A stretch of 41,384 bases of DNA from an uncultured Gammaproteobacteria bacterium (GTDB lineage Bacteria > Pseudomonadota > Gammaproteobacteria > Chromatiales > Chromatiaceae). The stretch is from contig CALAZS010000123.1 in assembly GCA_937926265.1 (NCBI GenBank), forward strand, positions 1 through 41,384. Direction: 5' to 3'. Shown in pieces: positions 1 through 8,050 of the stretch (positions are counted from its first letter, which is position 1; each line of letters starts with the position of its first letter). The notes below the pieces were generated by a model. The model was not told the DNA's origin. It worked only from the letters and a program-made list of their open reading frames with translations, and searched no databases. The position numbers and the translations under genes are program-made.

Positions 1-1
1 C

Positions 2-43
2 GCAGATGATAACTGGTGGTTCATGATCTCTAAAGATCTTTAA
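2..43 (+). CDS. C-terminal end of an unidentified upstream gene (partial)
   Basis: The first bases are open in one frame for 13 codons, reading ADDNWWFMISKDL, then TAA at 41-43. The alternation of aromatic and polar residues at the very C-terminus resembles a last beta-strand of an outer-membrane protein. TorF-type putative porins are, to my knowledge, sometimes found next to PII/AmtB genes, so that is the first guess. With 13 residues visible this is only a suggestion, and the frame could also be chance. Confidence 0.35.
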   Translation, partial: ADDNWWFMISKDL

Positions 44-54
44 TTTCTAAATTC

Positions 55-80
55 ATGCCCGGTCACTCCCGTCCGGGCAT
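55..80 (+). other. GC-rich hairpin upstream of glnK
   Basis: ATGCCCGG (55-62) and CCGGGCAT (73-80) are perfectly complementary around a 10-nt loop. The stem lies just after the upstream stop codon and 12 nt before the glnK Shine-Dalgarno. No T-run follows, so it is a poor intrinsic terminator. It may stabilise the 3' end of an upstream message or act as a processing site between the upstream gene and glnK-amtB. Confidence 0.4.
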
Positions 81-104
81 TCAATCAATCCGAGAGGTAC
101 TATC

Positions 105-443
105 ATGAAAATGGTCTCAGCAATCATCAAGCCTTTTAAGCTTGATGATGTCCGTGAAGCATTGGCCGAAATCGGTGTTTCCGGCATCACAGTGGTCGAA
201 GTTAAAGGCTTCGGACGTCAAAAAGGTCACACAGAGTTATATCGTGGCGCAGAATACGTGGTTGATTTCCTGCCTAAAATCAAAGTTGAAATTGCTATTG
301 ATGACAGCCAGGTTGACCAGGTTATCGAAGCTGTCACAGACGCAGCCAAAACCGGCAAAATCGGTGATGGCAAAATCTTTGTCTCTGACTTAAACCAAGT
401 AGTTCGCATTCGTACCGGTGAATCCGGTTCCGAAGCCCTTTAA
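105..443 (+). CDS. glnK: Nitrogen regulatory protein PII
   Basis: A 112-residue PII signal protein, full length for the family. PII trimers sense 2-oxoglutarate and ATP/ADP and, when unmodified, plug the AmtB channel. The T-loop shows RGAEY with Tyr51, the uridylylation site. The B-loop TGKIGDGKIF and the C-terminal RIRTGE are intact. The start follows a GAGAGG Shine-Dalgarno at 92-97. It lies 19 bp before amtB, the classical glnK-amtB pair, which is why glnK is preferred over glnB; the sequence alone does not separate the two. No sigma-54 promoter (GG-N10-GC) is visible in the 104 bp upstream, so the promoter may be before an upstream gene outside the window. Confidence 0.95.
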   Translation: MKMVSAIIKPFKLDDVREALAEIGVSGITVVEVKGFGRQKGHTELYRGAEYVVDFLPKIKVEIAIDDSQVDQVIEAVTDAAKTGKIGDGKIFVSDLNQVVRIRTGESGSEAL

Positions 444-462
444 TCCAGCGAGGTAGTAAGCA

Positions 463-1746
463 ATGGAAAATCAAATTTTTGAATTGCAGTACGCCATGGA
501 TACGTTTTATTTCCTGATTTGTGGCGCACTGGTTATGTGGATGGCAGCAGGCTTCTCTATGTTAGAAGCTGGTCTTGTCCGTTCGAAGAATACAACTGAA
601 ATTTTAACCAAGAACGTGGCTCTGTTTGCCATCTCTTGTACCATGTATCTGATTATCGGGTACGAACTGATGTACGGTGGCGGTATGTTCCTTTCTGGAA
701 TTACTACTGTTGCTGGAATGGATGACGCTGCCGTTGCTGCGGTACTGAAAGAATCAGCTGAAGCTGGTTTCGACGGTGACTCAGTTTACTCCGGTGCATC
801 TGACTTCTTCTTCCAGGTGGTGTTCGTTGCCACAGCGATGTCAATCGTATCTGGTGCTGTTGCTGAGCGTATGAAGCTCTGGTCTTTCCTGATCTTCGCC
901 GTTGTTATGACTGGTTTCATCTACCCAATGGAAGGTAGCTGGACCTGGAATGGTGACTCAGTATTTGGCCTGTTCGAACTGAGCTACAGTGACTACGCTG
1001 GTTCCGGTATCGTTCATATGGCTGGTGCTTCTGCTGCCCTGGCTGGTGTTCTCCTGCTGGGTGCTCGTAAAGGCAAATATGGCAAAGATGGTCAGATTAA
1101 CGCGATTCCTGGTGCCAACATGCCATTAGCTACACTCGGTACTTTCATCCTGTGGATGGGCTGGTTCGGATTCAACGGTGGTTCTACCCTGAAATTGGGT
1201 GGTATTTCGGTTGCAAACGAAGTGGCGAACGTGTTCCTTAACACCAACGCTGCAGCTGCAGGTGGTTTGATTGCCGCCCTGATCGTAGCCCGTCTTCTGT
1301 TTGGTAAAGCTGATCTGACCATGGCACTTAACGGTGCACTGGCTGGCCTGGTTGCAATTACTGCAGAACCTGCGGACCCAACTCCATTAGTTGCTACCCT
1401 GATCGGTGCTGTTGGTGGCGTGATTGTAGTGTTCTCAATCATATTCCTGGATAAAATCAAAATTGATGATCCAGTCGGTGCTATCTCAGTCCATGGTGTG
1501 GTCGGTTTCTTCGGTGTAATGGTTGTACCATTTACTGACGGCGATGCCACCTATATGGGGCAGCTCATCGGTGCTGGCGTAATCTTTGCCTGGGTATTTG
1601 TAACTAGCTTTATTACCTGGTTGGTGATCAAAACTGTTATGGGTATTCGAGTTAGCGAAGAAGACGAATATAACGGTGTCGATATCGCCGAATGTGGTCT
1701 CGAAGCTTATCCTGAATTTGTCGGTGCAGCCGGTTCAGGTAAATAA
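463..1746 (+). CDS. amtB: Ammonium transporter AmtB
   Basis: A 427-residue Amt/Mep/Rh channel protein with about eleven hydrophobic helices, usual size for bacterial AmtB. It conducts ammonium across the inner membrane as a trimer. The two pore histidines are seen as His185 (SGIVHMAG) and His344 (ISVHGVVG), numbered on this precursor. The family signatures AGFSMLEAGLVRSKN near residue 30 and WFGFNGGS are present. There is no obvious cleaved signal peptide; the N-terminus runs directly into the first helix. The gene follows glnK by 19 bp with an AGCGAGGTAG ribosome site and is closed by a strong terminator 30 bp downstream, so the two form one transcription unit. The short cytoplasmic C-terminal tail that contacts PII is present. 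Confidence 0.97.
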   Translation: MENQIFELQYAMDTFYFLICGALVMWMAAGFSMLEAGLVRSKNTTEILTKNVALFAISCTMYLIIGYELMYGGGMFLSGITTVAGMDDAAVAAVLKESAEAGFDGDSVYSGASDFFFQVVFVATAMSIVSGAVAERMKLWSFLIFAVVMTGFIYPMEGSWTWNGDSVFGLFELSYSDYAGSGIVHMAGASAALAGVLLLGARKGKYGKDGQINAIPGANMPLATLGTFILWMGWFGFNGGSTLKLGGISVANEVANVFLNTNAAAAGGLIAALIVARLLFGKADLTMALNGALAGLVAITAEPADPTPLVATLIGAVGGVIVVFSIIFLDKIKIDDPVGAISVHGVVGFFGVMVVPFTDGDATYMGQLIGAGVIFAWVFVTSFITWLVIKTVMGIRVSEEDEYNGVDIAECGLEAYPEFVGAAGSGK

Positions 1747-1775
1747 CTAAATCCTTAAGTCGTTGCCATGACCTT

Positions 1776-1806
1776 GGCGTCCTGCTTTCGCAGGGCGCCT
1801 TTTTTC
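1776..1806 (+). terminator. Intrinsic terminator of glnK-amtB
   Basis: A 10-bp stem GGCGTCCTGC (1776-1785) / GCAGGGCGCC (1790-1799) with one T-G pair and a 4-nt loop is followed by six T. It lies 30 bp after the amtB stop. Confidence 0.9.
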
Positions 1807-1849
1807 TTTTCTAAAACCCTCAAAATTGCCTGCTCACAGGCTTGGTAAG

Positions 1850-1895
1850 TCCCGAAGTAATCGTTAAAATCAATTAACTCACAGTTACTTTGGGA
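1850..1895 (+). promoter_or_regulatory. Stem-loop in the leader of the diguanylate cyclase gene
   Basis: TCCCGAAGTAA (1850-1860) pairs with TTACTTTGGGA (1885-1895) over 11 positions with one G-T pair. A smaller GTTAA/TTAAC stem nests inside. The element ends 14 nt before the start codon, and its 3' arm contains GGGA, the only purine-rich stretch that could serve as a ribosome site. It could therefore hide the ribosome site or be a protein-binding dyad. No known riboswitch class is recognised. Confidence 0.35.
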
Positions 1896-1909
1896 TTTTA
1901 TCTCTCAAC

Positions 1910-3442
1910 ATGATGCAGATCTTCAGTCAGTATCGCAGGGTCATTCTGCCCTTAATGCTGGTCTTGTTTTTTGATCTGGTTTTGCTGGCTTCGAACTTTT
2001 ATTTGTCTGCAGAACTTGAAATGTCTTCGGTCAATATCAATATGGCCGGACGTCAGCGCATGTTGTCACAACGAATGACCAAATCTTTAATGCTGATGCA
2101 GTACAGGCTAACCCGGCAGGAATCCTACGATAAAGAGTTCAGGGAAATGCAGGGTGCGGTGTTTCTGTTTGATCAGACGCTGAATGCATTTAAACATGGA
2201 GGTAAGGCAACCAGTGCCGCCGGCGAAGAAATTTATATCGAGAAGCTTTCCGGATCTTCAGTTCACAACATGCTTGAAGAAGCAATTGCCATTTGGAATC
2301 CAATTAACCAGGTTATAAATATCAACCTGTCAGATGAATCATTCAGTCCGCAAGAGGTAAATGAGCTGGTTGAAACCCTGGCGGAAAGCAACGTTGTCCT
2401 GCTGAAGTTGATGAATGATATGACCAACCAGCTTGAGGAGGCTGCAAAGAATAAAACATACTATTTGAGAGGATTGCAGACTATCGTGGTGATTCTGATC
2501 CTGCTGTCATTCATAACTGCGACTGTGAGATTGTCCCGTCGCGAACATTATTATCGCCAGTTGATGGAATCGGGATCCGATATCATTCTTGGTATTAATG
2601 TCATGACAGGTAAAACAGTTTTTGTCAGCGATTCTGCCAGTAAAATAATGGGCTATGAAAATGATTATTACCTGAACCGTTCGTCACTGAAATTTTTCAG
2701 TGAAAAGTCAAAACCTTTCTTTTCTGGTATTCTCGAAAATGCCGTAAATTCAAACGAGATTGATCATTCCCGCTGTGAAATCGAGCTGATAAAACAAGAT
2801 GGCAGTATCTTAACGGCTGATATGATGATGCAGTTGCATCCAAGTGAAGATGGCAAATATTACGAATTAATTGCCGATATTCGCGATATTTCAGAGCGCA
2901 AGGAATACGAAGAAAGGCTCGCGCAAATGGCTCATACCGATTCTTTGACCGGTTTAGCCAATCGCAAGATGTTTTTTGATCTTGCCGAACACTCTTTATC
3001 AAAAGCCAACCGGCAACAATCCCAATGTGCCATCATGTTTATTGATCTTGATGAATTCAAGAATATTAATGATAGCTATGGCCATGATGCCGGTGATGAA
3101 GTACTTAAGGAAGTTGCTAACAGGTTGAAAAACTGTTTGCGTTCATCAGATATTGTCGGTCGAATTGGCGGTGATGAATTTGTTGCCCTGATTGATGATG
3201 TGAAAGTTAAAACTGAAATTGAAGTGCTTGCAGAAAAAATCATTGAATCTATATCAGACAAGCTCGTTGTGTTTGGGGATGAAAAACAGCTGGGCGCGAG
3301 TATTGGCATTGCTTTTTATCCTGAACATGGTTTTGACATAAATTCGCTAATCAATAAGGCAGACCAGTCAATGTATGAAATAAAAAATGCGGGTAAAGGT
3401 GGTGTAAAACTTTATTCAACAAATAAAAAAGGAAATGACTGA
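1910..3442 (+). CDS. Membrane diguanylate cyclase (PilJ-type sensor-PAS-GGDEF)
   Basis: A 510-residue predicted c-di-GMP synthase. Transmembrane helix 1 is at about 12-32. The periplasmic part carries NMAGRQRMLSQRMTKS, the signature of the type IV pili methyl-accepting-chemotaxis N-terminal (PilJ/NarX-like) domain. Helix 2 is at about 188-206, then a PAS-like domain (about 215-325) ending in the typical DISERKEYEERL linker, then GGDEF. The active site GGDEF is at 420-424 and an I-site RSSD at 411-414, so the enzyme should be active and product-inhibited. The start is ATG ATG; either may be used. It lies only 2 nt upstream of polA. The signal sensed is unknown. Confidence 0.93.
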   Translation: MMQIFSQYRRVILPLMLVLFFDLVLLASNFYLSAELEMSSVNINMAGRQRMLSQRMTKSLMLMQYRLTRQESYDKEFREMQGAVFLFDQTLNAFKHGGKATSAAGEEIYIEKLSGSSVHNMLEEAIAIWNPINQVININLSDESFSPQEVNELVETLAESNVVLLKLMNDMTNQLEEAAKNKTYYLRGLQTIVVILILLSFITATVRLSRREHYYRQLMESGSDIILGINVMTGKTVFVSDSASKIMGYENDYYLNRSSLKFFSEKSKPFFSGILENAVNSNEIDHSRCEIELIKQDGSILTADMMMQLHPSEDGKYYELIADIRDISERKEYEERLAQMAHTDSLTGLANRKMFFDLAEHSLSKANRQQSQCAIMFIDLDEFKNINDSYGHDAGDEVLKEVANRLKNCLRSSDIVGRIGGDEFVALIDDVKVKTEIEVLAEKIIESISDKLVVFGDEKQLGASIGIAFYPEHGFDINSLINKADQSMYEIKNAGKGGVKLYSTNKKGND

Positions 3443-3444
3443 TC

Positions 3445-6186
3445 ATGTCAAAACCGCCCTTTATTCTGGTTGATGGTTCGTCATATCTTTTTCGTGCCTA
3501 TCATGCGCTTCCTCCATTAACAAATTCAAAAGGCCAGCCAACAGGGGCGATTGTTGGCGTGATCAATATGATCAAAAAGCTTGTTTCGGAATACCAGCCG
3601 GAGAATATGGCCGTGGTATTTGACGCGCCGGGTAAAACGTTCCGGGATGACATGTATACCGAATACAAGGCCAACAGGCCGCCAACACCTGATGAACTTA
3701 AACAACAGATTAAACCGTTGCACGACATTATTCGGGCGATGGGGTTGCCTTTGTTGGTTATTGAGGGTGTAGAGGCAGATGATGTCATTGGTACTTTAGC
3801 CCGTCAGGCATCAGCGCTTGGTATGGAAACGCTGGTATCGACAGGTGACAAGGATATGGCTCAACTGGTCGATCAGCATGTAACCCTGATTAATACCATG
3901 TCCGGCACAGAAATGGACCGGCAGGGAGTGTTTGACAAATTTTCAGTCTGGCCCGAACAGATTATCGATTACCTGGCATTGATGGGCGATACTGTCGATA
4001 ACATCCCCGGGGTTTACAAGTGTGGTCCAAAGACTGCTGCCAAGTGGCTGGCTGAGTTTGAAACGTTGGACCGGGTGATTGAAAACGCGAATCAAATCAA
4101 GGGCAAAGTAGGAGAAAACCTGCGTGATGCAATAAATCAATTGCCGCTGTCACGCGAGTTAACCACGATTAAAACTGATGTCAAACTGGATGTGGCACCG
4201 GAGAATCTAGTACCTCAGAGCGCTGATACTGAAAAACTTCGCCAGCTGTTTACGGCGATTGAAGCAAGAAGACTGCTGGCTGACCTTGAGGCTGGTCCTG
4301 ATGGCAATCATGGTGTAGCTGGCTCAGATGATTCAACTTCATCAGCAGAAAAACCTCAACCGGCCTTGGATACCGAGTACAGTGTTGTGCTGACCGAAGC
4401 CGATTTTGATACCTGGCTGGAAAAACTAAAAAGCGCTCCGCTGTTTGCTTTTGATACTGAAACAACCAGCCTGAATTACATGCAGGCTGAACTGGTAGGT
4501 GTTTCGTTCTGTGTTGAACCAGGCAAAGCGGCTTATGTGCCGGTTGCACACAGTTATCCGGGGGCACCCGATCAGCTTTCCAGGGAAATTGTTCTACAAA
4601 AACTCAAGCCTATCCTCGAAGATGAAAGCACAAAGAAAGTCGGGCAGAACCTTAAATACGATATGAGTGTACTGGCTCGGTATGACATTAATTTAACAGG
4701 TATTGCCTTTGATACCATGCTTGAGTCGTACGTACTGGATTCAACTGCATCGCGTCATAATATGGATGCGTTGTCAGAAAAATACCTGAATCATAAAACC
4801 ATCCATTTTGAAGATATCGCCGGCAAAGGCAAAAAACAGCTGACATTTGACCAGGTGGAAATTGAAAAAGCCGGTCCTTACGCGGCAGAAGATGCGGATA
4901 TCACCCTGCGTCTGCACCAGGTGCTGTGGCCGCAACTTGAACCTGAGAAACGCCTGGCAGAATTACTGCAAAAAATGGAAGTGCCATTGCTGAGCGCGTT
5001 ATCACGTATAGAAAGAAATGGTGTGCGCATCGATACAGCCCTGCTTCAGAAACAGTCATCTGAACTTGCCAAGCGCTTGCATGACCTGGAACAAAAAGCG
5101 TACAGCCTTGCCGGTCGTGAATTCAATATGGGATCACCCAAACAGATAGGCCAGATATTTTTTGAAGAACTCGAGTTACCGGTAGTTGCCAAGACACCCA
5201 AGGGGGCTCCATCCACTGCCGAAAATGTGCTGCAGGAACTGGCTGAAATGGGGCATGAATTACCCGGCCTGCTTCTGGAACATCGTGGCCTTTCCAAGTT
5301 GAAATCAACCTATGTTGATACTCTGCCACAGATGGTTGACCCTAAAACCAGGCGGGTGCATACCAGTTATCATCAGGCCGTGGCTGCGACCGGACGTTTG
5401 TCATCATCAGATCCCAACCTGCAAAATATTCCGGTTCGAACTGAAGATGGCCGCAAAATTCGCAAGGCATTCATTCCGGCTGATGATCACATCATGGTTG
5501 CAGCGGATTACTCACAAATTGAACTTCGCATTATGGCTCATCTCTCAGCTGACAAGGGCTTGCTGAATGCCTTTTCACAGGGGCTTGATGTGCACAGTGC
5601 CACGGCGGCAGAAGTGTTTGCGGTGGATTCGCTGGAACAGGTTACGACAGAACAACGTCGCTCGGCCAAGGCGGTTAACTTCGGCCTGATTTACGGTATG
5701 TCGGCGTTTGGCCTGGCCAAACAACTGAACATCGGTCGGGCAGAGGCGCAAAGCTATGTGGATCTTTACTTTGAACGATATCCGGGTGTAAAGGAATTCA
5801 TGGATCGCACACGTGAACTGGCCCATGAAAAAGGCTATGTTGAAACGATTTTCGGGAGGCGTCTGTATCTTCCGGAAATCAATTCCCGCAATGGCATGCG
5901 TCGCCAGGCGGCAGAAAGAACGGCTATAAATGCCCCGATGCAGGGAAGTGCAGCTGATATTATCAAACGCGCAATGCTGGATGTTGATGGCTGGTTACGC
6001 CAGCAGCAGGATATAGCCGTAAAAATGCTGATGCAGGTCCACGATGAGCTGGTTTTCGAGATTCGCAAAGATGTTCTGGATAAGTCTGTGAGCGAAATTA
6101 AATCCAGAATGGAAAATGCCGCATCACTGGATGTGCCACTGGTAGTGGATGTTGGACAGGGTATGAACTGGGAGGAAGCTCATTAG
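3445..6186 (+). CDS. polA: DNA polymerase I
   Basis: A 913-residue full-length family A polymerase used in Okazaki fragment processing and repair. Order: 5'-3' exonuclease (about 1-290, with VFDAPGKTFR and GVEADDVIGTLA), 3'-5' proofreading domain (about 315-505, catalytic Asp337 and Glu339 in FDTETTS retained) and polymerase domain (about 520-913). Polymerase motif A has Asp688 in ADYSQIELR, motif B is RRSAKAVNFGLIYGM, motif C is HDE at 866-868. The start ATG is 2 nt after the diguanylate cyclase stop, with no separate promoter room, so at least some polA message should come from the upstream promoter. A candidate sRNA gene follows it. Confidence 0.98.
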   Translation: MSKPPFILVDGSSYLFRAYHALPPLTNSKGQPTGAIVGVINMIKKLVSEYQPENMAVVFDAPGKTFRDDMYTEYKANRPPTPDELKQQIKPLHDIIRAMGLPLLVIEGVEADDVIGTLARQASALGMETLVSTGDKDMAQLVDQHVTLINTMSGTEMDRQGVFDKFSVWPEQIIDYLALMGDTVDNIPGVYKCGPKTAAKWLAEFETLDRVIENANQIKGKVGENLRDAINQLPLSRELTTIKTDVKLDVAPENLVPQSADTEKLRQLFTAIEARRLLADLEAGPDGNHGVAGSDDSTSSAEKPQPALDTEYSVVLTEADFDTWLEKLKSAPLFAFDTETTSLNYMQAELVGVSFCVEPGKAAYVPVAHSYPGAPDQLSREIVLQKLKPILEDESTKKVGQNLKYDMSVLARYDINLTGIAFDTMLESYVLDSTASRHNMDALSEKYLNHKTIHFEDIAGKGKKQLTFDQVEIEKAGPYAAEDADITLRLHQVLWPQLEPEKRLAELLQKMEVPLLSALSRIERNGVRIDTALLQKQSSELAKRLHDLEQKAYSLAGREFNMGSPKQIGQIFFEELELPVVAKTPKGAPSTAENVLQELAEMGHELPGLLLEHRGLSKLKSTYVDTLPQMVDPKTRRVHTSYHQAVAATGRLSSSDPNLQNIPVRTEDGRKIRKAFIPADDHIMVAADYSQIELRIMAHLSADKGLLNAFSQGLDVHSATAAEVFAVDSLEQVTTEQRRSAKAVNFGLIYGMSAFGLAKQLNIGRAEAQSYVDLYFERYPGVKEFMDRTRELAHEKGYVETIFGRRLYLPEINSRNGMRRQAAERTAINAPMQGSAADIIKRAMLDVDGWLRQQQDIAVKMLMQVHDELVFEIRKDVLDKSVSEIKSRMENAASLDVPLVVDVGQGMNWEEAH

Positions 6187-6239
6187 TGAGGCAAAAATTA
6201 CTCGGAAAATAAGGAAATCTGAAATCTGTAAACTTTTAC

Positions 6240-6268
6240 GGAAACTTTTAAGCCCGGCGTCGGTCATA
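6240..6268 (+). promoter_or_regulatory. Sigma-E (RpoE/AlgU)-like promoter of the polA-engB sRNA
   Basis: GGAAACTT (6240-6247) resembles the sigma-E -35 consensus GGAACTT, and GTCATA (6263-6268) resembles the -10 consensus GTCTAA/TCTGA. The distance from AACTT to TCATA is 16 nt, as in well-known sigma-E promoters. The predicted start is near 6274-6276, exactly where the first RNA hairpin begins. Confidence 0.6.
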
Positions 6269-6274
6269 GAATTA

Positions 6275-6375
6275 AGCGTTGCATGACGCTGGATCGTTTT
6301 CCCCTCCCTTTAGCGATCCTCGACTAACAATGTCGAAATTAATTCAGGGGCACTCATTGAGTGCCCCTTTTTTTT
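6275..6375 (+). ncRNA. Candidate trans-acting sRNA in the polA-engB interval (Spot 42/ErsA position)
   Basis: About 100 nt that fold into four consecutive hairpins: AGCGT/ACGCT (6275-6279/6286-6290), GGATCG/CGATCC (6291-6296/6314-6319) with the 17-nt C-rich loop TTTTCCCCTCCCTTTAG, TCGAC/GTCGA (6320-6324/6332-6336), an A/U-rich linker AAATTAATT, and a strong terminator ending in eight T. A sigma-E-like promoter sits directly upstream. The same interval holds Spot 42 (spf) in enterics and the sigma-22-dependent ErsA in Pseudomonas; both are Hfq-dependent. The primary sequence does not obviously match Spot 42. The C-rich loop could pair with G-rich ribosome binding sites. Function is inferred from architecture and position only. 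Confidence 0.7.
6347..6375 (+). terminator. Intrinsic terminator of the polA-engB sRNA
   Basis: GGGGCACTC (6347-6355) / GAGTGCCCC (6359-6367) forms a perfect 9-bp stem with a 3-nt loop followed by TTTTTTTT. It ends 1 nt before the convergent engB stop codon. There is no T-run on the opposite side, so it works for the plus strand only. It also ends any polA read-through. Confidence 0.9.
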
Positions 6376-6376
6376 G

Positions 6377-6973
6377 CTAATAATCAAACCATTTATCGAG
6401 TTTTTCGTAAGCTTTATCCAGGCCGGTCTTTTTAGGCGATGAAAATAACTGAACGGAAAAGTCGGAACTGATGGTTTTAATTGTTTCTTTGACTTTAAAC
6501 AGCGTGTTATTAGCCGGGTTCTTTTTTAATTTATCGGCCTTGGTCAGTAGCACATGCACTGGCAGGCCAATATGTGCCGCCCATTCCAGCATCTGTCGGT
6601 CGTTGTCCTTAAGCGGGTGACGACAGTCCATCATCAGAAAAATGCCCTGAAGACACTGTCGGTGCTCAAGATAATCAGCAAGAGTGCCCTGCCATTGGCG
6701 TTTCAGGTTTGCTGATACCTTGGCAAAACCGTAACCGGGCAGATCGACTATGCGGCGATCGTCATCAAGAGAGAAAAAATTAAGTAACTGGGTGCGACCA
6801 GGTGTTTTACTGGTTCTGGCCAGGCTTTTTTGATCACATAACGTATTGATAGCACTGGATTTTCCGGCATTGGACCTGCCGGCAAAGGCAACTTCATAGC
6901 CTTCGTCCTGAGGCGATTGCGCTAATTTTGCAGCGCTGGTCAGGAAACTGGCTTTGCGATATATCTTACCCAT
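6377..6973 (-). CDS. engB: Ribosome biogenesis GTPase EngB (YihA/YsxC)
   Basis: A 198-residue small GTPase of the TrmE-Era-EngA-EngB family, normal length. EngB is required for assembly of the large ribosomal subunit. Visible motifs are G1 GRSNAGKSS, the switch region around TPGRTQ, G3 DLPGYG and G4 TKAD. It is the last gene of a minus-strand run ppa-phosphoesterase-moaC-engB and starts 14 nt after the moaC stop. Its 3' end abuts the terminator of the convergent polA/sRNA unit. Adjacency to polA is conserved in Enterobacteriaceae and pseudomonads. Confidence 0.96.
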   Translation of the reverse strand: MGKIYRKASFLTSAAKLAQSPQDEGYEVAFAGRSNAGKSSAINTLCDQKSLARTSKTPGRTQLLNFFSLDDDRRIVDLPGYGFAKVSANLKRQWQGTLADYLEHRQCLQGIFLMMDCRHPLKDNDRQMLEWAAHIGLPVHVLLTKADKLKKNPANNTLFKVKETIKTISSDFSVQLFSSPKKTGLDKAYEKLDKWFDY

Positions 6974-6987
6974 GGTATTTGCTCAAA

Positions 6988-7467
6988 TTACTCTTCACGT
7001 TTCCAGTTACCGCTTTTACCACCGGATTTTTCCAGCAAACGTACCCGTTCTATCTGCATGCCCCGGTCCACTGATTTGCACATGTCATAAATAGTCAAAA
7101 GGCCGACCTGAACAGCATTTAATGCTTCCATTTCTACGCCTGTCTGGCCCCGGGTTTCAGCAGTGGCCTGGCAAATTACCCTGGAGTCGACTTTATCAAT
7201 GTTAAATTCAATTGTGATATGGGTAAGCGGCAGCGGGTGGCAAAGTGGGATCAGGTCAGCTGTTTTTTTGGCTGCCATGATGGCTGCTACGCGGGCAATG
7301 CCCAGCACATCGCCTTTTTTGTGAGAGCCAGTTTCGATTAATTCCAGGGTTTCAGGTTGCATGGTGATGTCACCACCTGCCACAGCGATCCGGTGCGAGG
7401 TGGGTTTGCTGCCGACATCGACCATATGGGCATCGCCGGCGGCGTTGAAGTGCGTCAGTTTACTCAA
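6988..7467 (-). CDS. moaC: Cyclic pyranopterin monophosphate synthase MoaC
   Basis: A 159-residue molybdenum-cofactor enzyme that, after MoaA, converts 3',8-cyclo-7,8-dihydro-GTP to cyclic pyranopterin monophosphate. The active-site segment YDMCKSVDR with the conserved Asp and Lys, and the signatures KKGDVLGIARVAAI, LIPLCHPLPL and GVEMEAL, are all present. The start is a TTG codon; it is preferred because the resulting N-terminus MSKLTHFNAAGDAHMVDV closely follows E. coli MoaC. No strong Shine-Dalgarno is seen; the upstream stop is 12 nt away, so translation may be coupled. No other moa gene lies in this window. Confidence 0.96.
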   Translation of the reverse strand: MSKLTHFNAAGDAHMVDVGSKPTSHRIAVAGGDITMQPETLELIETGSHKKGDVLGIARVAAIMAAKKTADLIPLCHPLPLTHITIEFNIDKVDSRVICQATAETRGQTGVEMEALNAVQVGLLTIYDMCKSVDRGMQIERVRLLEKSGGKSGNWKREE

Positions 7468-7479
7468 GTCTGAAGAAGG

Positions 7480-8037
7480 TTAACTGGCAGTTGTGGCAGT
7501 AGCCTGTACCTGGTGCTCGATGGATTTAGGAATATCATGCACGTCAAAACTCATTGTTTCAAGGTCTGCCAGGATATATGTGGCGCGGTCCCGGCCTACA
7601 CCGCCGATTGTGCCGGGGTTAACCAGGTAGGTGATTGAGTTTTTACAGTTCTTTTTCTCTTCAATGGTGACTTTATGGCTGTGGCCACAGCACACCAGGT
7701 CCCAGTCGCCGGTTACCGCCATAGCCTCGGCATAGTGAGGATAATGCACCAGGAAGATTTTTTTACCGGCAAGTTCAAAACCGGCATCCATACCATAGTA
7801 GTGAAAGATGCTTTCCGGGCGGTTCGTCAGCCGGCTCAGCGCATACAGATCGCCGGTATTGTTTCCGTGAATAACATGAACCGGCAGGTTATGTTTTTTC
7901 AAACAACTCAGGGTTGAGGGTGCAACAACGTCGCCGCAGTGCAGCACAGCTTCAGCACCAGCTTCTTTAGCTTCTGCCACGGCGGCATCCAGAAGAGGGA
8001 TGTGATCGTGACTATCGGAAACAATACAGACTTTCAT
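7480..8037 (-). CDS. YfcE/MJ0936-family metallophosphoesterase
   Basis: A 185-residue calcineurin-like phosphoesterase. The two-metal site motifs are visible in order: SDSHDH (D-x-H), HCGDVV (GD), HGNN (GN-type), LVHYPH and CCGHSHK (GHxH). Members of this family hydrolyse phosphodiesters in vitro, but physiological substrates are rarely known. The start at 8037 gives the canonical N-terminus MKVCIVSDSH; the frame is open further upstream but that part overlaps ppa and has no family similarity. It is 13 bp downstream of ppa and 12 bp upstream of moaC, so probably in one operon with them. Confidence 0.85.
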   Translation of the reverse strand: MKVCIVSDSHDHIPLLDAAVAEAKEAGAEAVLHCGDVVAPSTLSCLKKHNLPVHVIHGNNTGDLYALSRLTNRPESIFHYYGMDAGFELAGKKIFLVHYPHYAEAMAVTGDWDLVCCGHSHKVTIEEKKNCKNSITYLVNPGTIGGVGRDRATYILADLETMSFDVHDIPKSIEHQVQATATTAS

Positions 8038-8050
8038 AATAAGGCAGGCA

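Noticed and set aside
55..80. Intrinsic terminator before glnK
   Set aside because: The stem is good but no T-run follows; listed only as a hairpin.
1850..1895. c-di-GMP riboswitch before the diguanylate cyclase gene
   Set aside because: Only one long stem is visible; none of the GEMM-type core features (paired helices with tetraloop and receptor) is present.
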